Shown here piece after piece: positions 9,417 to 21,027 of a stretch of 64,000 nt of DNA (the stretch's first letter is position 1; each line of letters starts with the position of its first letter). Under the pieces are notes generated by a model, which had not been told where the DNA came from, did not search any database, and was given only the letters and a program-made list of their open reading frames with translations. The DNA lies in the NCBI RefSeq assembly GCF_001642475.1, contig NW_019173965.1, positions 186,001 to 250,000 on the forward strand, read 5' to 3'. The DNA comes from Fonsecaea monophora (Eukaryota > Ascomycota > Eurotiomycetes > Chaetothyriales > Herpotrichiellaceae). A program made the position numbers and the translations under genes.

Positions 9417-11222
9417 ATGTTGCTCTTCTTGTCCCTCGTTTCACTTCTTTTCTACCAGGCCTTTGCCAAATTTATTCCCAGAGCCGAATTGATCCGGATT
9501 GACAATGGAGTTCTGCCGAGACAAGCATCATCGACGACTGGCAGTCCGTCAACCACGACTTTGACGCCAGATTCCCAGTGCACCAATGGGCCATTTACGC
9601 GCCAATGCTGGGGCAATGGCTTTAGCATTGCCACCAACTACGACAGCACCTGGCCCAACACGGGCAAGGTGGTGGAGTATTTTCTCGAAGTGCAAAACAC
9701 CACGATGGCCCCAGACGGATTCTCCAGGCCGGTGTACGCCATCAATGGTCGATTCCCAGGTCCCACCATCGTCGCCAACTGGGGTGACACGTTGAAGATC
9801 ACGGTGAAGAACAGTCTAACCACCAACGGGACGAGCATGCATTGGCACGGTCTGCGTCAATGGAAGACGAACCACATGGACGGGACCAACGGTGTGACAG
9901 AATGTCCACTTGCCCCCGGCCAGTCGCGCACATACACCTTCTTGTGCACGCAGTTTGGTACGACGTGGTACCACAGCCACTTCTCGGACCAATACACGGA
10001 CGGCGTCGTGGGGACAATGATCATCAACGGACCCGCAACGGCCAACTACGATATAGATCTGGGCGCCTTCCCGATCACCGATTGGTACTACCGCAGTGCG
10101 TTCGAGCTGGGGTATCTGATCAAGTATGGTGGATTCCCGCGCGGCCCTCCGCCGGGCAACAACGTCCTCATCAACGGCACCAACGTGAGCCTCAACGGGA
10201 CGGCCGGTCGCTACAGCCGGACGACGTTGACGAAAGGCAAGAAACACCGTCTTCGCCTGATCAACACGTCGACCAACGACAACTTCAAGGTCGGCCTGGA
10301 CGGGCACAACTTCACCGTCATCACGGCCGACTTTGTGCCCATCAAGCCCTTCAGCACCCAGTGGCTGTTCATCGGCATCGGCGAACGGTACGACGTCGTC
10401 ATCGAGGCCAACCAGCCCGTCGGCAACTACTGGTTCCACGCCGTGCCCCAGGCCGGCTGCAGCAGCAACCTCAACACCAACGCGCTGGCCATCTTCTCGT
10501 ACGCGGGCGCCGACTCGACGGCCCTGCCCTCGAACACGACCCGGGCCAACGCGCCCCCAGCGCCGGACTGCAACAACCCCAACAGCCAGCTGATCCCGTA
10601 CGTCAAGCTGGACGTGCCCAGCAACTTCACGATCCCGCAGTCGTCGCGGCTGGACGTGGGGTTCGCCATCGTGCAGAACCAGGCCCAGCAGACGCTGTTC
10701 CAGTGGAACCTGAACTTCACGGCGATCCAGGTGCCCTGGAGCGACCCGACGCTCGAGTACGTGCTGTCGGACAACACCAGCTACGCGGCCAACATGAACC
10801 TGATCTCGCTGCCCGAGGCCAACGCGTGGTCGTACTGGGTGATCCAGGCGGTGCCGACCATCGCGCCGCCCATCCCGCACCCGATCCACCTGCACGGCCA
10901 CGACTTCTACGTCCTGGGTGCCGGCCAGGGCATCTTCAACAACTCGCAGACCCTCAACTACAAGAACCCGCCCCGCCGCGACTCGGCCATGCTCCCGGCC
11001 TCGGGCTACCTGGTCATCGCCTTCATCACCGACAACCCGGGCGCCTGGCTCATGCACTGCCACATCGCCTGGCACGTCGGCCTGGGCCTCGGCGCCCAGT
11101 TCTTGGAGGAGCCCGACCAGATCAAAAACCTGGGCATCGGCCCGGACTGGTACAAGCAGTGCAGCGACTGGAATACGTACAGCCAGACCGCCGTGTTTCA
11201 GCAGGAGGATTCGGGTCTGTAA
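9417..11222 (+). CDS. Laccase (multicopper oxidase), asco-laccase type
   Basis: Intronless, 601 aa. It oxidises phenols and similar substrates while reducing oxygen to water, outside the cell or in the wall. A signal peptide (residues 1-17, LLFLSLVSLLFYQAFA) is followed by a possible propeptide ending LPRQ. All four copper motifs are present: HWHG (142-145), WYHSH (184-188), HPIHLHGH (488-495) and HCHIAWH (547-553). Several N-x-S/T glycosylation sites are seen. The chain ends DSGL, the conserved plug-like C-terminus of ascomycete laccases. The second half is strongly G/C-ending in its codons, which opens long spurious antisense frames. The C-terminal Cu motif is followed by GLGLGAQF, where the axial position at Leu suggests a higher-potential type, by family analogy. 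Could serve melanin or lignin-related chemistry; the neighbours do not decide it. Confidence 0.96.
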   Translation: MLLFLSLVSLLFYQAFAKFIPRAELIRIDNGVLPRQASSTTGSPSTTTLTPDSQCTNGPFTRQCWGNGFSIATNYDSTWPNTGKVVEYFLEVQNTTMAPDGFSRPVYAINGRFPGPTIVANWGDTLKITVKNSLTTNGTSMHWHGLRQWKTNHMDGTNGVTECPLAPGQSRTYTFLCTQFGTTWYHSHFSDQYTDGVVGTMIINGPATANYDIDLGAFPITDWYYRSAFELGYLIKYGGFPRGPPPGNNVLINGTNVSLNGTAGRYSRTTLTKGKKHRLRLINTSTNDNFKVGLDGHNFTVITADFVPIKPFSTQWLFIGIGERYDVVIEANQPVGNYWFHAVPQAGCSSNLNTNALAIFSYAGADSTALPSNTTRANAPPAPDCNNPNSQLIPYVKLDVPSNFTIPQSSRLDVGFAIVQNQAQQTLFQWNLNFTAIQVPWSDPTLEYVLSDNTSYAANMNLISLPEANAWSYWVIQAVPTIAPPIPHPIHLHGHDFYVLGAGQGIFNNSQTLNYKNPPRRDSAMLPASGYLVIAFITDNPGAWLMHCHIAWHVGLGLGAQFLEEPDQIKNLGIGPDWYKQCSDWNTYSQTAVFQQEDSGL

Positions 11223-11722
11223 GAAATGTGGCTGCGACCAAATAAACAGAGTCCAGCGGGGGGAAAAAAGTGCTTCTTTTCACGAATGATAGCTGGCAAC
11301 ACATGATCTTTTCGAGTATTTTGTGACGGACTTGGTAGTATGTTTAAGTCGAAAGTAACGGAATTTGTGTCAGAATAGATCGATCAGATATTGAACCGAT
11401 AGGCGTTGAATGTCCTCTCGCACGTTATGAGGTTGAACGCTCCTGTTGACCTGTGAAACACGAACTGGGACGCTGGCTCTCGTCATCTCGGGCACTCCAG
11501 CTTTGCGCGATTATCTTTGCCACAGCACGCGAGCCCGGTACGAGGACATTTGGTCAGACAGCTTTATGGTGTTGTGTTGAACAAGTGCTCGTGTTTTGAT
11601 CTAAGACACTATACATAAATTCTCGGTTGGGGAAACAAAAGCATTGATTCTGAGTAAAGGTTGTGCCACCCCCAAACCAATTGCTCCATTCCCTTCTCCA
11701 TCTCTCTCTTGCAGGGTAACGT
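11223..11722. other. Convergent intergenic interval, laccase / ATP synthase d
   Basis: Five hundred bases between the 3' ends of a plus and a minus gene. It should hold both 3' untranslated regions; AATAAA at about 11240 is a fitting polyadenylation signal for the laccase. Nothing else is visible. Confidence 0.5.
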
Positions 11723-12435
11723 CTACAGCACCGACAAGTTGGGGAACCGCTCCTGTAATGCCATTAAGTTAGCAGTCTGATCTCGAAGTGGAAAAATGTT
11801 GTTCTGAGATGTGTGTAGGTAGAACATCAGAGAGATTCGTACCTGGTATCCCGGAGGCATCCATCGTCCCTTCTTGACCAATCTTGCCGTGTACTCGTCA
11901 ATCTCCGGCGCGGCGGCAGCAACCTCGTCAACAGTAGTCTCATCCCAAGGTCTTGCGCCCTCGATATCGTTCAAAGCCTTCTCCAAGCTCCTCAGTTCGA
12001 CCTCCACTTTGCCTTTGGTCTCCTCGGCATTCTTGAGCGCCACCTGTTCGAAGCTCTCAATGGCCTTGATCTGTTTGCTAACGTCGTAGGTTTTCGGCTG
12101 GAAGGTCTTGAAGTACTGCTCGATCTCATCGATCACGGCCGTGTTTTTCAGGATGGAGCGGTAGTGTCCGAAGTCGACAGTGGAGGGCTGGTCCTGGAGC
12201 ACTTGCACCCGGCGGCGGGCATCATCGTTTCGCTTCTTGAAGTTTGCTAGAGATGTGGCCGTGCTGCCGCGAAGACCGAGTTGGGTGCCGACTTTGCTCC
12301 AGTCGAGCTTGATTGCTGCGCGGGACTGTAGTGAGGGAAATTGCGCGGTTAGTCAAACGGTATTCAAGCAAGCCTCTTTCCAAGCAAATCTGGGGGGCGG
12401 TTGACAGGAGCTTGTAAACGTACTTGAGCAGCCAT
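11723..12435 (-). CDS. ATP7: ATP synthase subunit d, mitochondrial (peripheral stalk)
   Basis: Three exons (12435-12424, 12325-11843, 11752-11723) give 174 aa, the usual size of the fungal peripheral-stalk subunit d of F1Fo ATP synthase, which acts at the matrix face of the inner mitochondrial membrane. Exon 1 encodes only MAAQ, a common micro-exon layout in this gene. Conserved stretches are AIKLDWSKVG near residue 8, then the helical FGHYRSIL and KTYDVSKQ segments, an Ala/Glu-rich acidic helix, and the C-terminal ERFPNLSVL. Both introns (98 and 90 nt) have CTAAC branch sites. I chose ATG 12435 because it gives the conserved MAAQS start. Expressed in constant high amounts by family knowledge. 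Confidence 0.93.
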
Positions 12436-12892
12436 CTTGAGGAGTCTAGGGGTGAAAGATACTGGGAGGGGTGAGCGAGTTGTCGAGCTTTGATTTTGAG
12501 AAAGGTCGGAAGTTGAAGGTCCCTGAGCTCCAGCGAAACTCAATGCCAAACCCCGTCACGTGATTAGCACATTTCTCAAGCTGTTTTTCGTCTGGTCTGA
12601 CGTCGCTTTAATTGCTTTGCTCATACATCTAAAGAAACCTTCAATTTCTCCCAACTCAACTACACTTGGAAATGGACCGAGAAGAAAGAGTCAACGACTA
12701 GTCAAAGACTAGTGCATTTGTTGAGATGCATTTGAGCATCTGGAGACATAGCTCGAGGTTCAAGCCCGCATACATAGCGTACATAGCAATACAGGCTTGG
12801 ATTGCTGAGGACCATTGAACCAATTGTGTGGAAGACCGACTACCCCTATAGAAGCGAGCAGATCCAGAAACTTTTGGTTAGCCTTTTCCTGA
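12436..12892. other. Intergenic interval, 5' of ATP synthase d and 3' of NAC alpha
   Basis: About 460 bp separating two same-strand genes. It contains the ATP synthase d promoter and the NAC-alpha 3' end. No further coding or RNA signal is seen. Confidence 0.45.
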
Positions 12893-13658
12893 TCATACAC
12901 TCAACGCCATGATGGAGTTGACTATGTCGTTGCCGTTCTCTTTCAGAGCTTTGACAGCCTTCTTCCGTGACACGGAGGCCTGGGTCATGACGAGTTCGAT
13001 GTCCTTAGCCTCGAGACCACTATCATCCACTTCCTCGTCATCGTCTTCTTCATCCTCAGCCTTCTTGTCTTCGACAGCCTTGCCCTTGCCATTCTCAGCT
13101 GCGTGATCGTGGCCAGAGTGATCTGCGTTGGCGGCTTCTGCAGCTGCGAGCTGTTGAGCGGCAACGGCTTGGGATTGTGAGTTGAGGTCTTCGATCTTGG
13201 CCTCTCCAAAGATGCTAGCAGTTTTTGTTAGTGGGCGTTTGGACACAGAGACAAATTCAGCTTACATCCAAGTGTTGCTGGTGGGCGAGCGGTAGACATC
13301 AGGGTTAGAGATGACGAAGAGAATCTATGGGCGAGAGTCAGCTACCCGCAACAGAACCAGTGCTCACAGAATCTCGACAGAGACATCTGCCATCGCGTGG
13401 ATGAGAGCTTACTCCTTTTGGTCTCCTCAGCGTAACACGTGTGATCCCCGGGACGTGCTTCAAGCCCAGCTTGCCAATTGCCTTTCTCGCCTTCTTCTCG
13501 TTTCGGCTGTGTACTGCGACTGCAGAACCTGCCGGAATATTGGCTTCTCCTTCACCAGCGGCTTCAGGTTCGGAGTCGGATGAGCTGGAGGCATCTTCTG
13601 CTGCGGCCTTCTTGTCAGGCTCGTCGTCAGGGAGCTCTTCTATTCTAGGGTTGGACAT
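12893..13658 (-). CDS. EGD2: Nascent polypeptide-associated complex subunit alpha
   Basis: Exons 13658-13413, 13324-13266 and 13214-12893 give 208 aa. With the beta subunit it binds nascent chains at the ribosome exit and limits mis-targeting to the ER. The N-terminus is acidic (EELPDDEPD). The NAC domain (about 45-110) contains the ribosome-contact stretch RNEKKARK, then KHVPGITRVTLRRPKG, ILFVISNPDVYRSP and TWIIFGEAKIED, restored exactly by the two splices. An acidic linker precedes a C-terminal UBA domain (170-208: LEAKDIELVMTQA, ending IMALSV). Neighbouring ATP synthase d and L14 genes lie on the same strand and are also housekeeping genes. Confidence 0.97.
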
Positions 13659-15000
13659 GATGATCGGCTAGTGAAGAGAGGACTGGTTGAGATGTACTGC
13701 GCAGTTGCAAAGGTTAGCTGAGCTTCGCTTCAGGTTTGTGGGATAGAATTAGTGCTCTCTGAGATACGGGTTCTGATATCTTTGAGCGCCAATACATTCG
13801 AGCGACGAGTAGCAAGAGCTAGGGACCTTACAGTAGAGCCTCTCTGAGCGGTTGATGAGCAACGGGATTTTGTGATTTGGATGTTCGACTGTTCGTTGAA
13901 TTGTGGAATGGACGAGCCTCGGGTAAATTGCCCATCTTGTCCTACACCAGGGCTTGGCGTTCTTTCAATAACTGGAGACATGGACGAGTCAGTCCCTTGA
14001 GATTGCTTACAGAGGAATATGCCATCATGCCATTACCGAGTACATGGGCAAGTTTCACCATCCGTGATCGCAGCCTTGTCCAGGAGGAAGCTCTAAAGTT
14101 AGTATGGCATGCGGTGCAGACACGAACGGTCAAGAGATCTCTACAGAGTACTCTAATGTAAGACGTGCAACGTCCGTCCAAGCCAGACATTGAGGGCTAC
14201 AGAGAACAAAAAGAGTCGAAGTCAATGGGCGGCCGTTTAAGTGGCGTACAACGTGCTGGATTTTGTGTCAAAGAAAATGGCGTCCAGGGACAAACCATGT
14301 CCAAGATTTCCCTGAGTCCAGAATGCCGCGCAATGGGTAGGGACAGCGCATTTTCAGAAGGCGTATCCATGTTGTTCATCTTATCGCTTGCCCAAGACAC
14401 TAGATTTTGCACAAGACACAGTGAGACTTGGGGCGGTACGTCATTTGTTGAAATAGGAGTCGTATCGCGCCCTGCATTAGGTAGCATGGACTTGTCGAGC
14501 TCAAGCAGCGTGGCGAGTAAGCAAACGAACGGTCTCATTCTTGCAGGAACTTGCACCATAGGCCGGAGTTGTGCACATAGAGCAATCAGGCGATCAAACA
14601 GCCGACTCAAGAAGGAGAGCCATAATCATGATGAAAAGGGACGCAACAGGTGAACGTGTCAAGCCTCGAAGTCTAAGATTCTCTCAGGTACATCCTGCTC
14701 ACTACCGAGTGCACTGTTATCGTTGTAGGAGGCACATGGTGAAAAGCCTGACAACGCCTCATGAGTGAGTTTCCCATGATGATTTTGGTTTGAATGTTGA
14801 TCGCATTTCATGAATGTATTGGAATCATGCTCTGCAGAAATTCCCACGCGGGCAAAGGGAAGAGAGCCACAGCCGCGGAATATTTTCTTTTCGTCAATCG
14901 AACCGACAGTGGTGCCTACCCTCGACATGCTGCAACTTGCATATCTTTGCTCATCTTGAAAATTTGTGAGCTGGATTGTGACGCCGTATCCGTGCCGAAT
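13659..15000. other. Gene-poor interval with weak minus-strand open frames
   Basis: Two minus-strand frames in the same phase (about 14652-14200 and 14190-13942) are separated by one stop codon. Neither begins with a convincing ATG in context and neither matches a family I know. They could be fragments of a decayed or unusual gene, or chance. The L14 3' end and NAC-alpha promoter also lie here. Confidence 0.35.
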
Positions 15001-15611
15001 TTATGCCTTCGCTGCTGCCCGAACCTTTGCCTGTGCCTTCAGAACTTCAAATCGTGCCTACAATCCCATAGGATTAGCGCTGATCTTCCACAAGGACATC
15101 CATTCAGAACTCAAAGGCAAGATCCCGTTCAAAGGGATTGCAGATCGTTCAGAGGATTGCTCACCTGCTTCTTCAACCTCATCACCTTGAATCGCTCGAA
15201 GTCAGTCAGATTCCTCCTCCTGTCCTGTTGTTCTCTCTTCTTTGCCCATGACGACTCTGACCACTTCTTGTCAACCTCGAAGCTCTCCCACTTCTTCTTC
15301 ACTGCGCCAGTGCCTGCCGCCTTTGGAAGACCGGGAATGACCCAAGGGGTGAGGGAGACGGTGCTTGTAGCGATAGCCTGTCGGGGAACAACCGCATCTT
15401 CTTTCGTTGAGGGGCCGTCGACCAAGATCTGGGAAATTTCGTGAGCACATATTTCCTCCGGTATTTCCCACGGGTGAACACATACTCTGCCAGGATCTAT
15501 TATCTCAACCACGGTAGCCAGCTTGCCCTCGTAAGGCCCTGATCGGAGGGTGACCACTCGGCCGACCTCGACCAACTTCCATCCGGCGGGCTTGATATCG
15601 ATGGTGGACAT
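15001..15611 (-). CDS. RPL14: 60S ribosomal protein L14 (eL14)
   Basis: Exons 15611-15486, 15428-15165 and 15057-15001 yield 148 aa, the usual fungal length. The KOW-type N-terminal domain reads VEVGRVVTLRSGPYEGK, then VVEIIDPGR joined by splicing to ILVDGPS. The C-terminal helices contain KKKWESFEVDKKW, SSWAKK and LTDFERFKVMRLKKQ, with the last exon adding the Ala/Lys tail ending AAAKA. The first intron (15429-15485, 57 nt) is free of stops, so retention would insert 19 residues. Upstream, a donor GTATGC at 15683 and acceptor CATAG at 15630 suggest a 5' leader intron just before the start codon, common in ribosomal protein genes. Confidence 0.95.
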
Positions 15612-15683
15612 CTTGCCGGCAAATGAGGACTATGCGCAAGTATTAGTTTGTATCTGGAGTAAAGGATAGTCGGGCACGCATAC

Positions 15684-18463
15684 GAATAGTAATGGGGAAT
15701 ATTGTTGTCGCCTCTACAATCAATTCGGAGATCTTTGGCAACGTGCAAGGGAAATTCGAGATAGTGCGTTCGCGCCAAGATATTTTGCGCCAAGAGCCGA
15801 GGCCGACGCTAAACCCTCTTGTGCCTCGTTCCTCTGTCGTGAAAGGACACGCGAATTTTCTTCCAGTATCTCTTTGTTTTTGCCATACTTTTCTCCCCAT
15901 TTTGCTGCTAAGAAATGTCTCCTTCATCCAGTTCTATTCCCTCATGTAACATCCAACAACTCCCAAGGATGATGCTTGTCTCAAGCCAATGTGTAACTCC
16001 GTGTTCATTCCTTCGACTACCGAGACCACGGCTTGATTAATATGTGAGTGTCTTGTTCTCCTATCCTATCACTTTCTTATGATGTTATAATTTGCGATTG
16101 AATTTGGTACTGGAGACTCTCGCCGGAGCCTCTTAACAGTCCCAAAGAGATGATATTCATTTCTTACATATGCTGAGTTTAGAAACGTGCACCCTGCTTT
16201 CGTTTGGCATGTTAAAGGCTACGAATAATGTACTGACACTGCGAACAGTTGCTTTTCGAATTGTTGCGTTCCCCTTTCACCTCGACTTACTCGGAATCCC
16301 TTCAGCGAGCAGTATAAATGACTGTTTCTTGATTTGTGTCAAAGCCTTCTCTGGTGACCATGTAACATGCAAGGTACGTACTTTGTTCTCTGATCGGCTT
16401 TTCCGATGATTACACCCTTTGCACTAGATAGTAAATGATCAACATTGACATGATCGTATCCCATTCACCAAGATCTCTGAGGAAATTTGACACCTTTGCA
16501 TGTTCACTCAAGCTCTGCAAGTTCATTGCTGACCTTGTGCTAGGAAAGAAGCCTGAATCCCATCTGGTCTTCTGAGAGGACCCGCTGCTTGGGAGATGGC
16601 CCCAAAAGACCCTTCTGATCCCGCCCTGAGCAGCTCGATCCATGCTTTACTGACTGACGAAAGTGGTCCATCTTTGCATCACTGCCCTCCGCCATTTCTG
16701 CAATCTTCCGGCCCACTCCTGCACCTTGCCTTCCGTTAGAGTTACCATCGCGTGCGTGTCTGGGATATTCCTCTACTTTGGAACAAGTCAACTCGTGTTC
16801 ATCGTTACCTATCAAATCGCACCAGCTTGTCTGACGGCCTCACCCATGGTATAATGTCTCGAGACCTTGTGGTGATGATCCGAATCGTCTCTTCGGGACG
16901 ATCAACCCGGCTCATCTGCCTGTCTCTCCCATCATGAAGGGAGCGGTAGATGTCAGTAGGACTTGTACACGAGTAGATTGTAGATGCTCAACGTTGCCCG
17001 ACAGTGATGACCTGGTTGGCTGTTTCCAAGTGCCACTGAAATTACTCCGTGTTCACTGCTTGTTGCCATGGAGGATGGTGTGTTGCCTGGTCAAATGTTT
17101 CCTAGATCGCTAGAGTAACACAGCCGCATCGAGAACTGGTACAAACTTCCCTTTCGTCACACCATGGCAAATGCGATGCTTTCATACTCTCCTCTGGCCA
17201 TTGGTCCGGAAACCCTGTTCTGCACACAGAGGGTTTCTAGCTCGAGAAAAACGAGTGCGTCTGTCAATATCTGCCGCAGGTGTCTCCAATCCAATATGGT
17301 ATTCGCTTAAGCCATTTCCTGCCAAGGCTCAAACTGCGCAATGCAGTGTTCATCAATCGAGAAGGGATCCATGTTGTCGCTTAGAGTGACTGGCTTGGCC
17401 TGGACAGGTCTGTACGGCAGCAACGGGAAGTGGAGCGCGGTGGCGCGGCAATTGTTCGTACTTGTACGAGGTAATCAGGTTGATAGCGAATGCTTGGTTA
17501 TGGCGCACTTGACTGGGGTCAGAATTAAGGAACGTTCAACGGCGTGAACGGCCTTCGTCCGCCAGGGGGAAGACGACGCACCATAACGTTCGATCACTCA
17601 ATCTGGGATAAGGTTGTGCAGAAGGGCTGACAGGGGGTTCAGCATGGAAGGATGTTTGGAAGTTGACTGGGGTTCTTCGACTCCACATGAGCTCGTTTTT
17701 CTTTGTTTCCCAATGCTGCGCTCCCGTGCCCTGCAAGGCTCACACGGGGATGTAACATGAATTCCTCCTCTTCCGCTTCTTCATCTCCCCGCAATGCTGG
17801 TGATGGTTCTCAATCAGGTCAGATCGTGGGCGAGGAGGAAGTGATGGTCTGCCACGTCAAAGACTGCGATCAGGGAGTCTGGAGGAACCAACAATCTGGT
17901 GGTAGGGGTGCGGCAACAAATCTGAAGGCAAGTGCATCACCCATGAAACAGTACATAAAACCCATCGCGTGCCGCACCTCAAAGTGACGATGGCAGGCGA
18001 TCGAAAAGGAACACAAAGCCTTGCGAGTTCAAAGTGACGATCAACTGTCAGCTAACTGGAGGGGAAAGAGGCAGAGAGAAGGAGAAGACCTCATCTCTCA
18101 CATCTTTGTGTTTCTCATCTCAGCTTCACACCTTCGTTGACTTTGTGAATGATTGTGTCCATCTCGTCCTTCCCGCGTTCCTTCCTTTCGACACCACCTC
18201 TTCTCACCTCTCCTGTCGTCTTGTGCCACACACACCCTCACGCCAATATCGCTGCCACGGCGGTAATTAACCTGGTCTCCTGACCGCGCACACTGAGATT
18301 TGAGCGACGCACACTGCCGACCTGCGTCGACACGCGCTCGTCTTACTTCACTCATCTGTCCAGCATATCCATCTTCTCCTTCCAATCTCTCGCCGTCATA
18401 TCGACATCAAGGCACTGGCTTATTTGGAACCCTCTCACTGAACACGCTTATCCGCTGGTACGG
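15684..18463. other. 2.8 kb gene-free interval upstream of the 7TM-RGS gene
   Basis: Only short frames with no recognisable product on either strand. The left end must hold the L14 promoter. The remainder may be a long promoter and leader for the 7TM-RGS gene, with several upstream ATGs close to it on the plus strand. I see no tRNA-like cloverleaf, transposon or satellite here. Confidence 0.45.
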
Positions 18464-20581
18464 ATGGCTTCACCTACTTCACCATGTGCTGGCTCCATGC
18501 CACGGGATATTAATAGTGCTGATCGAGGTACCATTGCCATGTCGACTCAAGTTCAACACGCTTATGCAAATGGCTATGATATGGCGCTGAGGTACAACAC
18601 CGACGGACTCGGAATCACTTACATCGGTCTCGTCATCGCGTGGACCTGCCTCTTACTTCCTGCTGCTGTATTTCTCATGCGCAATCGACACTTGCCGTAC
18701 CTACGCATTCGGAATATACCTCTCGCGGTCAGTGCTGTTGCAACTCTCCATGTGTACTGGGTCTTGTGCATGATCGCCTATGTCCTGAATGGATACTTCC
18801 CCTGTGCCACCGAATACTGGATTATGAGTATCTATCTCCCATTGGGCATCGCTCTATTCCAAGCAACAAACTCTCAATTACTCTCTGTTGCGACAGCACA
18901 GAAAAGATATGCGCATGGAGATGTTCTGGTCGAATCCCAGCCGATCACAGACCGGAAGACCCCAGTATGGCGCAAGTGGTGGCGCAGACTCAAGACATAC
19001 AACGCTACAAAGAATACCATGGCATGGATTGGGATTGGTATGAGTGTCCAAGTAAGTAATAGTCACTTCACCTGGCACCCTGTTACTAACTCCCCAGGTT
19101 GTCTTTGCACTCATCATCTTTCTTGCCTCGCGAAAATTCCACCCGGGGTTCGGAGTCACAGGACAGGTGACCACAAGATCACTCTGCCGACGTGGATGGG
19201 AATGGTAAGCCTGGTGCTCAAACACCCTGGAGTGAAATCTAACACTGGTCAGGTGGCCTTCAATCGTGTGGCAAATCGTCTGGTCTTGGATGTATGCTCC
19301 TGTACTTCTCTGGAGAGTCCGGAATATCCATGATGTTCACGGATGGCGGACGCAAACCATCGCTTGCATTGTTGCTGGGTAAGTGTTGACGACAACCACA
19401 CGTGACGGCTTCTATTGATGACACCAGGTTACCTGCCTCACCCATGTGGTTAGTCGCACTGTATGCTGGACCCTTGCAAACGACAGTCGACAAGTACTTT
19501 GTCCCTCCCCTATGGTGAGATTCGCTCCTATTGTCCTATTGACGGTGATTGTCCACTCATGCTATTCAGGTTTTCTCCTTCCATTGTCATCATGCAAGCT
19601 TCGGTCATATTTGTCCCTTTCTTTCAGATATTCAAGAACAGAAAACTCGAGACCGAAACACGCGAGATCATCGCCGAGTGGGAGGAAAAGCAGAAATTCA
19701 ACGGCTCGCTGAACGCAGGGTCGACCAAAGCCGGCGTTCGATCACGGGCTTCTACACGCCAATCTGTCAAGAGCACCACAAGCGCCCGCCAAGGAGAGAT
19801 GTACACTATGAGCGCTCTCGAGACAACGCTGAAGCTGAATCCTACCCCTCTTCTCATGTTCTCGGCGTTGAAGGATTTCTCGGGAGAGAACATCAGCTTC
19901 CTGATTCACGTACGAGACTGGAAGGCTGCCTGGCTTACTGCCACTCCGAGATCCGGGATGCTGCGCAAGCAAGGACATGCCAGAACGAACGACCAGGAAT
20001 TGACGCGGCGACAGTTTCAACAAGCGGTTGGAATTTATGCCTCCTTCGTGAGCCTGAACTATTCCGAGTTTCCGATCAACATCTCTTCTGCTCATCTCAG
20101 AGACCTGGAGGCGATCTTCGAGCAATATGCTGCCCTCGTCTGCGCAGAACCAACATCGAATGCTGCCACGCCCTTTGAAAACTATTGGTCCTCCACCGTC
20201 TCCGAGGACCTAGAAAGCCAAATGGGGAAGGATCAATTGTCGGTCGTGTCGACAGTAGTAGGAGAAGGTGGCAGAGGCGAGTTGAGACGCGAAAACAGTG
20301 AATCACTCCAACTGCAACAGTTGAAGATGACCAATTTCGGCGAGAGACTGCCCGCTAACATCGGCATTCCCGACGCTTTCGACGAGAAGGTCTTTGACAA
20401 GGCTGAGCTCAGCATCAAAGAATTGGTCCTGACCAACACATGGGCCAAGTTTGTAAAAGCTGGCTTCGCTCAAAACAGTGTCAAGTCGAGCTTCACGGCT
20501 CGTCTCGAGGCGGTAGTCGACTCTTGTCGACTTCGAATCCCAAGCCGACTTCCAAAGCTTGCTGGCAAGCCAAGGAAATAA
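18464..20581 (+). CDS. Seven-transmembrane RGS-domain protein (GprK-like G-protein regulator)
   Basis: Exons 18464-19051, 19098-19204, 19253-19378, 19428-19514 and 19570-20581 give 639 aa in frame; the introns are short (46-55 nt). The first ~330 residues contain about seven hydrophobic helices (for example ITYIGLVIAWTCLLLPAAVF, VVFALIIFLAS, SPSIVIMQASVIFVPFF). After a basic/Ser-rich linker, an RGS domain spans about 395-600, starting LMFSALKDFSGENISFLIHV and closing LTNTWAKFVKAGF. By family knowledge RGS domains speed GTP hydrolysis by G-alpha, so a 7TM-RGS fusion can sense and shut off a G-protein signal at the plasma membrane. The start could instead be the internal ATG at about 18539. The short C-terminal tail is basic. 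Confidence 0.88.
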
Positions 20582-21027
20582 CGTCGATAATTTCAGGGCG
20601 GCATTTTTGTGGGATCATAGCGCGGAGACATTATGAAGGCAAGTGGTCGGGGGGGGGGAAACAAGAATTGTGCTACGGAAATTGATACCAAATGTCACGG
20701 ATTTGTTTGCGTATGCTATGGGGGTCTAGGATTGCTCCGACATGACGCTCGCTGGAAATCGAGGATAGTATGGTGGAATATCCATGGAAGTTGCATTGGC
20801 TTCCTCTGTATGACCAGATTTCGGGAGTTTGTGGCCGAGCCTGGAGAGATAATGGCTGATGCATTTGATATCCGTGAATGCCATATTCAAGAACCGAGTC
20901 ACAGCTTTCGCAGTGCGCGTATGTATAACTTGCTCGTCTCTGAACAGCAGGGAGATTGATGGCCACGGCAGAGTGTAACCAGTAGTGAGTGCCACACGAC
21001 ATTCTCCTTCGCAAGGAATACCACACA
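20582..21027. other. Convergent intergenic interval, 7TM-RGS / methyltransferase
   Basis: About 450 bp between two 3' ends; a G9 run occurs near 20648. No gene seen. Confidence 0.4.

Noticed and set aside
9816..11245. Long open frames (419 and 467 codons) antisense and out of frame to the laccase
   Set aside because: Products are Arg/Pro/His-rich with no domain; they arise from the G/C-ending codons of the laccase.
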